A stretch of 35,988 nt of DNA from assembly GCA_022562915.1 (NCBI GenBank), contig JADFOJ010000030.1, forward strand, positions 1 to 35,988, in the 5' to 3' direction. Position 1 is the first letter of the stretch. Each line of letters opens with the position of its first letter. Source of the DNA: Planctomycetota bacterium (GTDB lineage Bacteria > Planctomycetota > Phycisphaerae > Phycisphaerales > SM1A02). Position numbers and translations under genes: made by a program. Shown one piece after another: positions 16,123 through 24,806 of this stretch. Under the pieces are notes generated by a model. The model was not told where the DNA came from and did not search any database. It was given only the letters and a program-made list of their open reading frames with translations.

Positions 16123-17431
16123 GGACACACACTCAACTTGCGTTTCCGCAGTGATTCCGGATCGAGTCCCAGCCGCCGCTACGGTGCGCCCATCGCCGCA
16201 TGTCACGTGCCTGCATCGTGCGGGCCTGACGTTAATTTCCGGCGTCTGGAGCCCGGCATGGGATACCCGCGCGCCCGCATCGTCGACTCGTCTACTGCCG
16301 GCTTCTATCACTGCATCAGCCGATGCGTCCGTCGCGCATTTCTCTGCGGCGACAAATACAACCACCGCCGCCAGTGGATCGAAGATCGGATTGCCGAATT
16401 GCTGGACGTCTTCGCTCTCGAGGCCTGCGGCTACACGATCATGTCCAACCACCTGCACCTGATCCTTAAGACCGATCCGCAGAAGGCCCGCAAGCTCTCC
16501 GATCTGGAGGTCGCACGCCACTGGATTCAGTTGTTCCCGGCGCAGCTGCGCCGTCTCAAGCAGGCCGCCGGCAGCCCCGCCGATGCGTGTCGAGTCGAGA
16601 CGGAGTACATTCAGACGATCCTCGCCGACCGCCGGAAGATTGTTCGCTGGCGGGCCCGCCTGGCCAGCATCAGCTGGTTCCACAAGCTGCTCAAGGAGCC
16701 CATCGCACGACGTGCCAACCGCGAGGACGACTGCACCGGGCACTTCTGGGAAGGCCGCTTCAAGAGCATCCGGCTGCTGGATCGGGCCGCTGTGCTCGCC
16801 TGCATGGTCTATGTGGACCTCAACCCCATGCGCGCCGGCATGGCCAAGACGCTGAATGAGTGCTCGTTAACCTCGATCCTGCGGCGGATGAAGATGCTGC
16901 GCCGCCCCGCTCCGCGCGGGCGTCGAAAACCTCGCCGAGCTCGACAGGCCCGGATCAGGCTCGCCCTGATTCCCATCAACGCATTGTTCAGCTTCTCGAC
17001 CAGCGAGTACGTCTCCCTGGTCGGTGCCACCGGCGGCGTGCCGACGGACCAGCGTGACCATCGCGGCACGCTCACTGAGATGGGAATCAATGCCGAGATC
17101 TGGGCGGACACGATCGGGCAGACCATCGAGTGGATCGGTACGACGGTCGGTCATACACGCGATCTGCTTAAAGAGGCGCGGCGACGCAAAGTCACACGCG
17201 TCGTGAGCGCGCTGAAGATCTATCTCGAGTAGCCGCGAGTTTCTTGCCAGACCAGCCCGATCAGCTCACAGCCTTGTGGCTGAGATGGTTCCGGTCCATC
17301 CACAAGTGATCTGGTGCGGTGATCGGCAGCAGCCGAGATGGACACGATGAACAATCCCGGCGTACTTTCGTCGCTCGCTGATTGGGTGGCGGCAGTTGAC
17401 CTTCGATGCACCGCTTCAAGAGTGTGTGTCC
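16123..17431. repeat. 12-nt inverted repeat flanking the transposase gene
   Basis: GGACACACACTC at 16123-16134 is found inverted at 17420-17431, so the pair brackets 1309 bases containing the transposase gene. The match extends loosely toward a shared CTTG. They could be element ends; RAYT genes usually lack terminal repeats, so this needs copies elsewhere to confirm. Confidence 0.4.
16258..17232 (+). mobile_element. REP-associated tyrosine transposase (RAYT, Y1/IS200-like)
   Basis: The 324-residue protein is a Y1 HUH-type transposase of the RAYT class, single-strand nucleases linked to spreading of REP palindromes. It has FYHCISR at the N-terminus, the HUH pair H65/H67 in MSNHLHLIL, and further on CTGHFWEGRFKSIRLLD and YVDLNPMRAGM. 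The tail from about residue 225 is basic and then less conserved. The ATG at 16258 is preceded by GGAG at a suitable distance; the frame stays open back to 16138 without family similarity. A 12-nt inverted repeat flanks the gene at 16123-16134 and 17420-17431. A perfect REP-like palindrome sits 16 kb away at 33603. Confidence 0.88.
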
Positions 17432-17446
17432 ATGGTCCCCTGGGTT

Positions 17447-17469
17447 GGGTGGCTCTCGCGACTGCTACG
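17447..17469 (+). repeat. direct repeat, right copy
   Basis: This near-copy (21/23) of the hpnE 3' end lies just outside the right inverted repeat of the transposase region and overlaps the last codons of the convergent transhydrogenase gene (stop at 17465). Confidence 0.45.
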
Positions 17470-18877
17470 CAGCCTGTTCGCGGTCCAGGGCGGCGAGTGC
17501 CTGCAACGCGTCGTAGGCGGCGTACTTGTACAGTTCGCTCAGCGACGGGTAGTTGAAGCACGCGCCGATGAGGTCGTCGATGCCGCCCTCGCCCGTGATA
17601 ATGAACTGGGCGATGTGGATGAGCTCCGTCGCGTCCTCGCCGACGATCGTGGTGCCCAGCAGTCGTCGGGTCCGCCGGTCGAAGACGCACTTGATCATGC
17701 CCTGCTCGTCACCGAGCATCCGCCCGCGGACGTTCTGGCGATACTGGGCCCTGCCCACGACGACGTCTCGCCCGTCATCGGTCGCCTGCTGCTGCGTCGG
17801 ACCGACTGAGGACACCGCGGGGATCGTGTACAGGCCGAAGGGCAGCAGGTCGGCGAGCCTGCTCTTGAAATCGATCTCGAACATGTGGCAGGCGGCGATC
17901 CGGCCCTGTTCCATCGAGGTCGAGGCGAGCGCGGGAAAACCGATGACGTCGCCGGCGGCGTAGATGCTCGGGACGCCGGTCTGGTAGCTGTCGTTGACCT
18001 CGATGAGCCCGCGTTTGCCGGGAACGATGCCGGCCTGGTCGAGGCCGATGTCCCCGGTATTGCTGCACCGGCCCGCGGCCCACAGCAGCACGTCGCAGTG
18101 CAGCTCATCGCCGCCGTCGCAGCGGGCGACCACCGTGCCGCTGTCCTGCGGGACGACCTCGGTGATCGAGGTGTTCAGACGGATGTCGATGCCCTCGTCC
18201 GCCATGGCCCGCAGCAGGTGATCGCGACATTCGGCGTCGATGAACTCCAGCAGCGCCGCGCGCGGATGGACCAGCGTCACCCGGACGCCGAGTTCGGCGA
18301 AGGTGCACGCGTACTCGCAACCGATGACGCCGCCGCCCACGACGACAAGCGAATCGGGGATGCTGGCGAGCTCGAGGATCTCGTCCGCGTCGACGACGTG
18401 CTCGTGGTCGAACGGAATGTGTTCGGGCCGCGCCGGCGATGAGCCGGTCGCGATCAGGATGAACTTCGTCGTGAGCGTCCTGGTCTCGCCGTCGATCGCT
18501 TCGACGGTGACGCTGTCGGGACCCGCGATGCGCCCGTGGCCCCGGATGACATGGACGCCGGAACGGTCCAGCGAGTTCTCGATGCGGTCGTGCTCCTGGT
18601 ATTGCACGCGGTACCGCTGGGCCATGAGCTTGGCCACGGAGAGCTTGTGGTCGACGGTGACCTCCGAGGCCGGCAGCGGCCGGCGGCGAAACGCCGAGCA
18701 GAGCAGCGCCGTCTCGCGGAGGCTCTTGGAGGCGATGGTGCCGGTGTTGACCATCGCCCCGCCGGGGGACGAGTTGCGCTCGATGATCGCCACCTTGTGA
18801 CCGAAGTACGCGGCCTGGGTGGCGGCCTTCTCGCCGGCGGGACCGCATCCGATGCAGATCAGGTCGTAGTCGCTCAT
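17465..18877 (-). CDS. sthA: soluble pyridine nucleotide transhydrogenase (SthA-like flavoprotein)
   Basis: The protein probably balances NADH and NADPH by soluble hydride transfer. At 470 residues it matches Sth length. It has the FAD loop GCGPAG (10-15), the NAD(P) loop GGGVIG (181-186), YAAGDVIG, and the dimer-domain sequence FNYPSLSELYKYAAYDAL characteristic of Sth. Where dihydrolipoamide dehydrogenases have the redox disulfide, this protein has GGAMVNTGTIASK (39-51) with no cysteine, as expected for transhydrogenases; the usual TIPSK proline is alanine here. The ATG at 18877 (MSDYDLICIG) is the family start. It is convergent with the transposase gene and not closely linked to the peptidase upstream (56-base gap). 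Confidence 0.9.
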   Translation of the reverse strand: MSDYDLICIGCGPAGEKAATQAAYFGHKVAIIERNSSPGGAMVNTGTIASKSLRETALLCSAFRRRPLPASEVTVDHKLSVAKLMAQRYRVQYQEHDRIENSLDRSGVHVIRGHGRIAGPDSVTVEAIDGETRTLTTKFILIATGSSPARPEHIPFDHEHVVDADEILELASIPDSLVVVGGGVIGCEYACTFAELGVRVTLVHPRAALLEFIDAECRDHLLRAMADEGIDIRLNTSITEVVPQDSGTVVARCDGGDELHCDVLLWAAGRCSNTGDIGLDQAGIVPGKRGLIEVNDSYQTGVPSIYAAGDVIGFPALASTSMEQGRIAACHMFEIDFKSRLADLLPFGLYTIPAVSSVGPTQQQATDDGRDVVVGRAQYRQNVRGRMLGDEQGMIKCVFDRRTRRLLGTTIVGEDATELIHIAQFIITGEGGIDDLIGACFNYPSLSELYKYAAYDALQALAALDREQAA

Positions 18878-18933
18878 CCGGGGGCGATATCGACCTGAAC
18901 CGACCGGGTATTGAGGCCCTCTCCGAAGCGAGG

Positions 18934-21057
18934 CTACCGGGCCATCGCGTCGACGGGCCCCTCGACGATACCCGTCTGCCACATGATGAAGGCCCACTGG
19001 TCCGCGGCACTCCTGATTCTCAAACGCAGCGGTTTGCCGGAGCCGTGCCCGGCGCTGCGCTCGACCCACAGCAGGACAGGCTCGGCGTCGAAGTCGTTCG
19101 CCGCCAGGCTCTGGAGCCTGGCGGCCATCTTGCGCGCGTGCAGTGGGTGGACGCGGGAATCGTTCTCACCGGCCGTGAGGAGGATCGCCGGGTACCGGAC
19201 CCCCTGCTTGACGTTGTGGTACGGCGAGTAGGCGTGGAGCCACCGGAACTGTTCCTCGACGGCGGGGTCGCCGTACTCCGGCACCCAGTACTTTGCCATC
19301 AGGAACCGGTCGTAGCGGAGCATGTCCAGCAACGGCACGGCACAGATCGCGCCGGAGAACAGATCCGGCCGCTGCGTGATCATGGCGCCGACGAGCAACC
19401 CGCCGTTGGAGCCGCCCATGACCACCAGGCGGTCGCTGGTGGTGTAGCCCTGCGCGACCAGGTACTCGGCGGCGGCGATGCAATCGTCGAAGCAGTTCTG
19501 CTTCCTGTCGAGCATGCCCGCTTCATGCCACGACTCCCCGTACTCCCCGCCGCCGCGCAGGTTCGCGACCGCGTAGACACCGCCCGCTTCCAGGAAGGGC
19601 AGCCGGGTCACACTGAAACGCGGCGTCATCGGGATGTTGAATCCGCCGTAGCCGTACAGCACGGTCGGGTTGTCGCCGTCGAGCACGAGGTTCTTCCTGT
19701 GCACGAGGAACATGCTGATGTTGGTGCCGTCGGCCGAGGGGTACCACTTCTGGGTGACGGTCAACTCCGTCGGGCGGTACCCGGGCACATCGAGCTGATG
19801 CCACGAGGCCTGGCTGCCCGTGGCAAGGTCGATCCGCCGGATCGTCGGCGGCTCGCTGTAGCTGCTGAACGAGATGAACGCCTCGGTGCGGTCCTGCGCC
19901 GTCGTGATACCGGCGCTGCCGATACCCGGAAGCTCGATCGTGCCCAGCGATTCGCCGGTGAAGCTGAACTGCTCGAGGGTCGTCGCCGCGGACTTGAGGT
20001 AGCTCGCCACCAGCCGGCCGCGGGCCAGCGACACGCCGCGCAGGGCGGCGTGAGATCGCTCCGGGATGATTTCGGTCCAGTTGCGTTGCAGGGGATCGTT
20101 CAGATTCACTGCGACAACGCGCCCGTTGGGTGCGTTGTTCGTCGTCCGCATGAACAGCGTGTCGCCGAACACGGGCCCGGAGCTCGACGAGTCATCGCCG
20201 ACGATGATGTCCCGCGGCTCGAACCGCCCGGAGCGGAACCAGAGATCGAGGTCCACGACCCACAGGTCGTTGGACTTCGTACTCGTGTAGTACCCGAGGA
20301 TCATCCACCTGGCATCGGTGCTGGTGGAGGCGAACGGCCCCCAGGTCGTCGAGCCCTCGTACTGCTCGAACAGGGTGTTGTCGTGACGGTGGTGGGTGCC
20401 GAGCCGGTGGAAACGGATGCGCCCCGAGTACGGGTCGCCGATGTCGGCGAGGTCGCGATAGAAGAACCCCGTCGAGTCCGGCAGCCAGTCGATGCCGCGC
20501 ACCTTGCCGGGGATCTCCTCGGCGAGCCACCGGTCGGCGTCCACATCGAGCACGTGCAGCGTCGAGTTCTCGTCGCCGGCCTCGCTGAGCCCGAAAGCCA
20601 GCAGCGTGCCGTCGTGATTGGGTGCGTACCAGTCGAGGCTGGTGAGCCCCTTCTCGTCGATCGCGTTGGGGTCGAGGATCGCTCGCCGGGCACCGTCGAA
20701 GCCGTGGCGCAGGTAGAGCACGGCCTGGTTCTGACTGCCCTCGCGTTCACGGTAGAAGTAGCGGTTCATGCGCATGGTGGGCGAACCGACGTCGGGCAGT
20801 GTCATGAGCGCCTCGAGCCGTTCCTCCAGGAGCCGCCGGCCGGGCACGGCGTCGAGCACTCCGCGCGTGTAGTCGTTCTGCAGCGTCGTCCACTGCCTGA
20901 CCGACTCGTCCTCGGCTTCCAGTGACTCGAGCCACCGGTAGTCGTCGGCGATTTCGAAGCCGTGCACCTTGTCCACGACCGTCCGCACCTCGGTGGGCGG
21001 AGGCCCCAGGGCGATCGAGGCGGCGAGGAGTCCTGCGACGACAATGGTGCTCAGCAT
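18934..21057 (-). CDS. secreted prolyl oligopeptidase (S9A family)
   Basis: A serine peptidase of the S9A family, expected to cut short peptides after proline. It has an N-terminal hydrophobic segment (LSTIVVAGLLAASIAL) that looks like a signal peptide, a seven-bladed propeller region to about residue 420, and the alpha/beta-hydrolase domain. Catalytic residues are visible: S550 in GGSNGG, an aspartate in NDSRVHP and H671 in AGHGSG. YGYGGFNIPMTP and NLRGGGEYGESWH are strong S9A signatures. The 707-residue length is normal. ATG 21057 is chosen because GGAGG lies seven bases upstream. The signal peptide suggests a periplasmic or external role in peptide nutrition, beside the histidine-degradation genes. 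Confidence 0.95.
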   Translation of the reverse strand: MLSTIVVAGLLAASIALGPPPTEVRTVVDKVHGFEIADDYRWLESLEAEDESVRQWTTLQNDYTRGVLDAVPGRRLLEERLEALMTLPDVGSPTMRMNRYFYREREGSQNQAVLYLRHGFDGARRAILDPNAIDEKGLTSLDWYAPNHDGTLLAFGLSEAGDENSTLHVLDVDADRWLAEEIPGKVRGIDWLPDSTGFFYRDLADIGDPYSGRIRFHRLGTHHRHDNTLFEQYEGSTTWGPFASTSTDARWMILGYYTSTKSNDLWVVDLDLWFRSGRFEPRDIIVGDDSSSSGPVFGDTLFMRTTNNAPNGRVVAVNLNDPLQRNWTEIIPERSHAALRGVSLARGRLVASYLKSAATTLEQFSFTGESLGTIELPGIGSAGITTAQDRTEAFISFSSYSEPPTIRRIDLATGSQASWHQLDVPGYRPTELTVTQKWYPSADGTNISMFLVHRKNLVLDGDNPTVLYGYGGFNIPMTPRFSVTRLPFLEAGGVYAVANLRGGGEYGESWHEAGMLDRKQNCFDDCIAAAEYLVAQGYTTSDRLVVMGGSNGGLLVGAMITQRPDLFSGAICAVPLLDMLRYDRFLMAKYWVPEYGDPAVEEQFRWLHAYSPYHNVKQGVRYPAILLTAGENDSRVHPLHARKMAARLQSLAANDFDAEPVLLWVERSAGHGSGKPLRLRIRSAADQWAFIMWQTGIVEGPVDAMAR

Positions 21058-21100
21058 GTCAGATCCTCCAGGAGAGTGGTCGAGGCGACACCGGTGCCGA

Positions 21101-21910
21101 TCACCGAACAATGTCCGGCAGGCAATTCATTCCCGCGGTCAGGTCGCGGGCGCCGTTCTCGGTGACCATGATGTCCGCTTCGTAATGGACGCTGAGGGAC
21201 CCGTCGGCGGTGTAGATCGGCCAAGTCCTGCCGTCGGAGATGATCTCGCCGCTGCCGACGGCGATCATCGGCTCCACCGCCAGCAGCATCCCCGGTTTGA
21301 AGGTCTCCCGGGCATCGGGCCATTCGCCGGGGTGCCGGGGCGTGACGTTGGAGATGAACGGCGGGCCGTGCAGTGTGCGACCGTAGCCGTGGCCGCCGAG
21401 CCCGCGGATGAGGTGGAAGCCGCACTCCTGCTCGACGAAGGGCTGCAGCGCCCTGGCCCAGTCGAGCAGCGGCCGGCCGGCCTTGACGGCGTCGATGCCG
21501 CGCTGCAGCGACTCGCGGCCGCACGCCATGAGCTGAAGCGCCTCGTCCGAGGCCTCGCCGATCGCGTAGGTCCAGGCGGCGTCGCCGATCCAGCCGCGAT
21601 GCACCACGCCGATGTCCACCGACAGGATGTCACCGGCGCCCAGCGGCTTCGTGGACATGTCGTGCGTGCCGTGGACGATGCAGTCGTTCAGTGAAAGGCA
21701 GGCGTGCGAGGAAAACGGAGGATGGTTCTTCATTCGATAGCGAAGAAAGGCACTCCGGCAGTCCAGCGACGACAGGACCTCCGCGACGAACTGGTCGATC
21801 TGTGCGAGCGTCCGGCCGACCTGCAGGTACTCCACCAGCCGCTCGTGCGTCCGTACGACACACTGGGCCGCGGCCTCTGCCGCGTCGACGTCCTGTTTGG
21901 CGGAAATCAC
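21101..21910 (-). CDS. map: methionine aminopeptidase, type I
   Basis: The enzyme removes the initiator methionine from new proteins. Numbered from the GTG at 21910, the five metal ligands are D99 (SVDIG), D110 (GWIGDAAW), H174 (GGHGYG), E213 (AVEPM) and E251 (TENGARDL), with the substrate-contacting H80 in NDCIVHG. The 269-residue length fits type I without an added zinc-finger domain. The start is uncertain, since GTG codons at 21910 and 21913 are adjacent and neither has a clear ribosome binding site. It lies 13 bases after hutI on the same strand, so it is probably read from the hutI transcript. Confidence 0.93.
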   Translation of the reverse strand: MISAKQDVDAAEAAAQCVVRTHERLVEYLQVGRTLAQIDQFVAEVLSSLDCRSAFLRYRMKNHPPFSSHACLSLNDCIVHGTHDMSTKPLGAGDILSVDIGVVHRGWIGDAAWTYAIGEASDEALQLMACGRESLQRGIDAVKAGRPLLDWARALQPFVEQECGFHLIRGLGGHGYGRTLHGPPFISNVTPRHPGEWPDARETFKPGMLLAVEPMIAVGSGEIISDGRTWPIYTADGSLSVHYEADIMVTENGARDLTAGMNCLPDIVR

Positions 21911-21923
21911 CACGGACGGGATT

Positions 21924-23174
21924 CTAGGGCTTTTTGACGACCCGTCCGGCACAGATGACAAACCGCGGTCCCGGCACGGCGAACTCGTAGCCGAGTTCGC
22001 GCTCGTCCGCGAAATCCAGGAGTTGCAGATCGGCCCGCTTGCCGGGCTCGATCGAGCCCAGTGTGTCCTGGAGACCCAGCACACATGCCGCGTTGACGGT
22101 GCCGGCCGCGATCGCCTCGGCCGTGGAGAGCCCCAGCTTTCGCACCGCCAGGGCCGTGACAAACGCCATCGAGGGCGTCGGCGCCGAGCCGGGGTTGTAG
22201 TTGGTCGCCAGCGCCAGCGCCCCGCCGGCGTCGACGAACTCGCGGGCCGGCGCGTAACGGTCGTCAAGGTGAAAGCCGCACGCGGGCAACGCCACGCCGA
22301 TCGTCTCGCCGGCGGCGAGACCCTCCAGGTCCGGCCGCGTCGTGGCCTCGAGATGGTCGACGCTCACGGCGCCCAGGTCGACGGCCAGCGGCGTCATGCC
22401 CAGGCTCGTGAACTGGTCGGCGTGGACGCGAAGCGGGCACCCCAGGCGAGTGGCCTCTGCAAAGAGTCGCCCGGTGTCCTCCAGCGACCACGCGCCCTGC
22501 TCGCAGTAGGCGTCGCAGGTGATCCCGGGGAACTCCCGCACGACCGCCGGCAGCGTCTCGTCGATCGTCCGGTCGACGAGGGACGGGCTGTCCGGGTCCA
22601 GCGCGTGGGCGCCGAGGAACGTCGGGACGACCGTCTGGGCCGCCTGCCCGGCAGCGACGCGGATCGCGCGAAGCATTTTCAGTTCGTCGGCGGTGGTCAG
22701 CCCGTAGCCGGACTTCACTTCGACGGTCGTGGAGCCGAGCGCCGCCATCCGCGCGAGCCGAAGCAGCAGGCCCCGGGCGAGCATGTCGAGGTCCGCCGCG
22801 CGGACGGCTCGCACCGTCGACATGATTCCGCCGCCGGCAGCGAGGATCTCCAGGTACGACCGCCCGGCGAGTTTCATCTCGAACTCGTCGAACCGCTCGC
22901 CCGCCCAGCAGGCGTGGGTATGGCAGTCCACGAAACCCGGCATGAGGACGCAGCCCCCGGCGTCGATGACGGGCCCGGCCGGCGTGCGATCGGGCTCACC
23001 GGCGCCGACGGCCGCGATGCGATCGCCCTCGATGCGCACGAAGCCGCGATCGATGACGGCGAGATCGCCAAGTGCCGCGCCGCGGCGAGGCGCCTCGCCC
23101 TCGGCGAGTGTCAGCACGCGCGCGTTGATAACGGTCAGGCCGGTCAAAGCTCGGCACCGCAGAACTTGCAGCAT
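21924..23174 (-). CDS. hutI: imidazolonepropionase HutI
   Basis: HutI hydrolyses imidazolone-5-propionate to N-formimino-glutamate, the third step of histidine breakdown. The metal-dependent hydrolase signatures are clear: DCHTHACWAG, SYLEILAAGGGI, TVEVKSGYGL, FLGAHA and RVHADQF. At 22200-22202 the family's metal-binding aspartate (ATDFNPGS in Bacillus subtilis) is asparagine, ATNYNPGS. The start is uncertain: ATG 23174 overlaps the channel gene by 31 bases, whereas TTG 23147 overlaps its stop as TTGA and gives the typical length of 407 residues. It lies apart from hutH-hutU, separated by the channel, a Cys-rich protein and a secreted protein. Confidence 0.93.
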   Translation of the reverse strand: MLQVLRCRALTGLTVINARVLTLAEGEAPRRGAALGDLAVIDRGFVRIEGDRIAAVGAGEPDRTPAGPVIDAGGCVLMPGFVDCHTHACWAGERFDEFEMKLAGRSYLEILAAGGGIMSTVRAVRAADLDMLARGLLLRLARMAALGSTTVEVKSGYGLTTADELKMLRAIRVAAGQAAQTVVPTFLGAHALDPDSPSLVDRTIDETLPAVVREFPGITCDAYCEQGAWSLEDTGRLFAEATRLGCPLRVHADQFTSLGMTPLAVDLGAVSVDHLEATTRPDLEGLAAGETIGVALPACGFHLDDRYAPAREFVDAGGALALATNYNPGSAPTPSMAFVTALAVRKLGLSTAEAIAAGTVNAACVLGLQDTLGSIEPGKRADLQLLDFADERELGYEFAVPGPRFVICAGRVVKKP

Positions 23175-23944
23175 TTCGCGTCCACGTCGTGACCCTCGCG
23201 AGAACACTCCCGGCACACCTGCGTGCTCACGGGCCTGGCGTGGCCTCGCGTCAACTCGGCGGTGATGATCCCCGTCGGCACGATGATGAAGGTGTACCCG
23301 AGGATCATGACGATTGAGGCAATGAGCTTGCCCAACGGCGTCACCGGCGCGACGTCACCGTACCCGACCGTCGTCATCGTCACGATCGCCCAGTACATGC
23401 TCTGGGGAATGGAGGTGAAGCCGGCGTCGTGCCCCTCGATCAGGTGCATCGCCGAACCCATGATCACGACGATGATCGCGATGCACGTGACGAAGACGAT
23501 GATCTTGCGGCGGCTGGCCCAGATGGCCTGGCGCAACGCAGAGGCCTCCGTGAGATACCGCCCCAGCTTGAAGATCCGGAACACGCGGAGTAACCGCAGT
23601 GCGCGGATCACCATCAGGTGGTGCGCCCCCGGCATGAACAGGCTCAGCCACGTGGGCAGCACCGCCAGCAGGTCGATGACGCCGAAGAAGCTCAGGGCGT
23701 AGCGGTGCGGCCGCCTGGTGCACAGCAGACGCAGCACGTACTCCACCGTGAACAGGCCGGTGAAGATCCACTCCGCCGTGAGCAGCAGTCCGTGGTACCG
23801 GACGTCGATCGACTCGACGGTCTCGAGGCTCACGCTGATAACGCTGAGAAGGATGGCGACGAGGAGTGCGACGTCGAAGGCCTTGCCGGCCGGGGTGTCC
23901 GCTTCGAAGATGATCTCGTGCAGACGCTCGCGCCAGGGGGCCAT
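23144..23944 (-). CDS. voltage-gated potassium channel with C-terminal zinc ribbon
   Basis: A six-helix Kv-type channel subunit of 266 residues. Helices S1-S3 lie at about 22-40, 52-75 and 85-104. S4 carries spaced arginines (RALRLLRVFRIFKLGR, 114-129). After S5 (150-170) come the pore helix and the filter TVGYGD (192-197), then S6 (204-228). The last 25 residues hold C244, C247, C258, C259 and C262 in a CxxC...CCxxC pattern, a likely zinc ribbon facing the cytoplasm. No cyclic-nucleotide or RCK domain is present. Overlap with hutI suggests co-transcription; the reason for linking the two is unknown. The zinc-ribbon role (assembly or metal/redox sensing) is inference. Confidence 0.93.
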   Translation of the reverse strand: MAPWRERLHEIIFEADTPAGKAFDVALLVAILLSVISVSLETVESIDVRYHGLLLTAEWIFTGLFTVEYVLRLLCTRRPHRYALSFFGVIDLLAVLPTWLSLFMPGAHHLMVIRALRLLRVFRIFKLGRYLTEASALRQAIWASRRKIIVFVTCIAIIVVIMGSAMHLIEGHDAGFTSIPQSMYWAIVTMTTVGYGDVAPVTPLGKLIASIVMILGYTFIIVPTGIITAELTRGHARPVSTQVCRECSREGHDVDAKCCKFCGAEL

Positions 23945-23992
23945 GAGAAACCCCTTCGGCAGGCGGCCGCGGTTTGCATGAGCGTTTGGGCG

Positions 23993-24649
23993 TCAGGGAG
24001 GGGCCGAGCGCACGGGCTTCATCTTCACCGGCTCACCGGTGGTGTACGAGATCCGGCAGATCGGGCACCGCCGTCCGTAGAACTGCGCCGCACCGCACGT
24101 CCCGCACCGCTCGGATGTCTTGATCGCCTTGAGCAACCGTTCGTACTCCTTCGCGGCGGCCTTGAACATCTTCGGATCGCGGAACGCGACGTTGCCGATC
24201 AAGCCGACTTTGCACTCGTCGCACCAGCCCCGCCCATGCACGGGAAGCGTCGTGTCGGCGGCGTTGGCGGTACAGACGGTGCACGTGATCCTGGAGAGGT
24301 CCGTCCTCTCCCCCTTTGCCAGCAGGTAGGTCAGCCGGGAGAAATACGCCAGCTTGCCGACGAAACCGCAGCGGGTCTGCGGGCAGTAGCCGTCGTTCTT
24401 GAGTGCGACCACGCAGCCGGGACAGCTCTGCAGGGACGCGGACTCGGGATCGATCTCGTGCCCGTGGGCGTCCAGCGCCTCGAAGAGAATGGAGGACCGG
24501 ACCTCGATCGACGCGACGTAGCCGATCTCGCACCGGTCACACCAGCCGTTGGCCTTCCTGGCCGCCGCACAGGTGCATGGGTCGTCGATCGGTGCCGCCG
24601 CCAGGCAAAACAGGGCCACGGCGAGCAAGGACAGGGGGATTCTCTTCAT
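23993..24649 (-). CDS. secreted cysteine-rich repeat protein of unknown function
   Basis: Not a family that I recognise. The 218-residue protein starts with a signal-peptide-like stretch (MKRIPLSLLAVALFCLAAAP); GGAG lies at normal spacing before the ATG at 24649. The mature part has three related units with the pattern G-aromatic-C-x(2-4)-C-x-x-G: GWCDRCEIGY (35-44), GYCPQTRCGF (87-96) and GWCDECKVGL (141-150). Each is preceded by further CxxC or CxC pairs, and there is a final four-cysteine ribbon (C182, C185, C195, C198). The pattern suggests several structural metal or haem-free cysteine knuckles; there is no CxxCH haem motif. The last ten residues are basic and proline-rich. Confidence 0.75.
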   Translation of the reverse strand: MKRIPLSLLAVALFCLAAAPIDDPCTCAAARKANGWCDRCEIGYVASIEVRSSILFEALDAHGHEIDPESASLQSCPGCVVALKNDGYCPQTRCGFVGKLAYFSRLTYLLAKGERTDLSRITCTVCTANAADTTLPVHGRGWCDECKVGLIGNVAFRDPKMFKAAAKEYERLLKAIKTSERCGTCGAAQFYGRRCPICRISYTTGEPVKMKPVRSAPP

Positions 24650-24721
24650 GGCACTCCTTATCCCTGGCACGGATCTCATCGGACATTAGGCGCCACGGCC
24701 CGTCGGGGCCCAAAAAAGGCC

Positions 24722-24750
24722 TTGTCATGGGCGGGCCCGCGCGGTAGCGT
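24722..24750 (+). promoter_or_regulatory. possible promoter of the dockerin-tailed gene
   Basis: TTGTCA at 24722-24727 and TAGCGT at 24745-24750 are 17 bases apart. The -35 is good and the -10 poor. The message would carry a leader of about 50 bases with GGAG at 24795-24798. Confidence 0.25.
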
Positions 24751-24806
24751 AACACGGCACGTCTACTTGGGCTCGCTCCGGGGTTCAGAACAAAGGAGAA
24801 ATGATC

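Noticed and set aside
19045..20925. 626-residue plus-strand open frame
   Set aside because: Antisense to the prolyl oligopeptidase, whose catalytic residues are intact.
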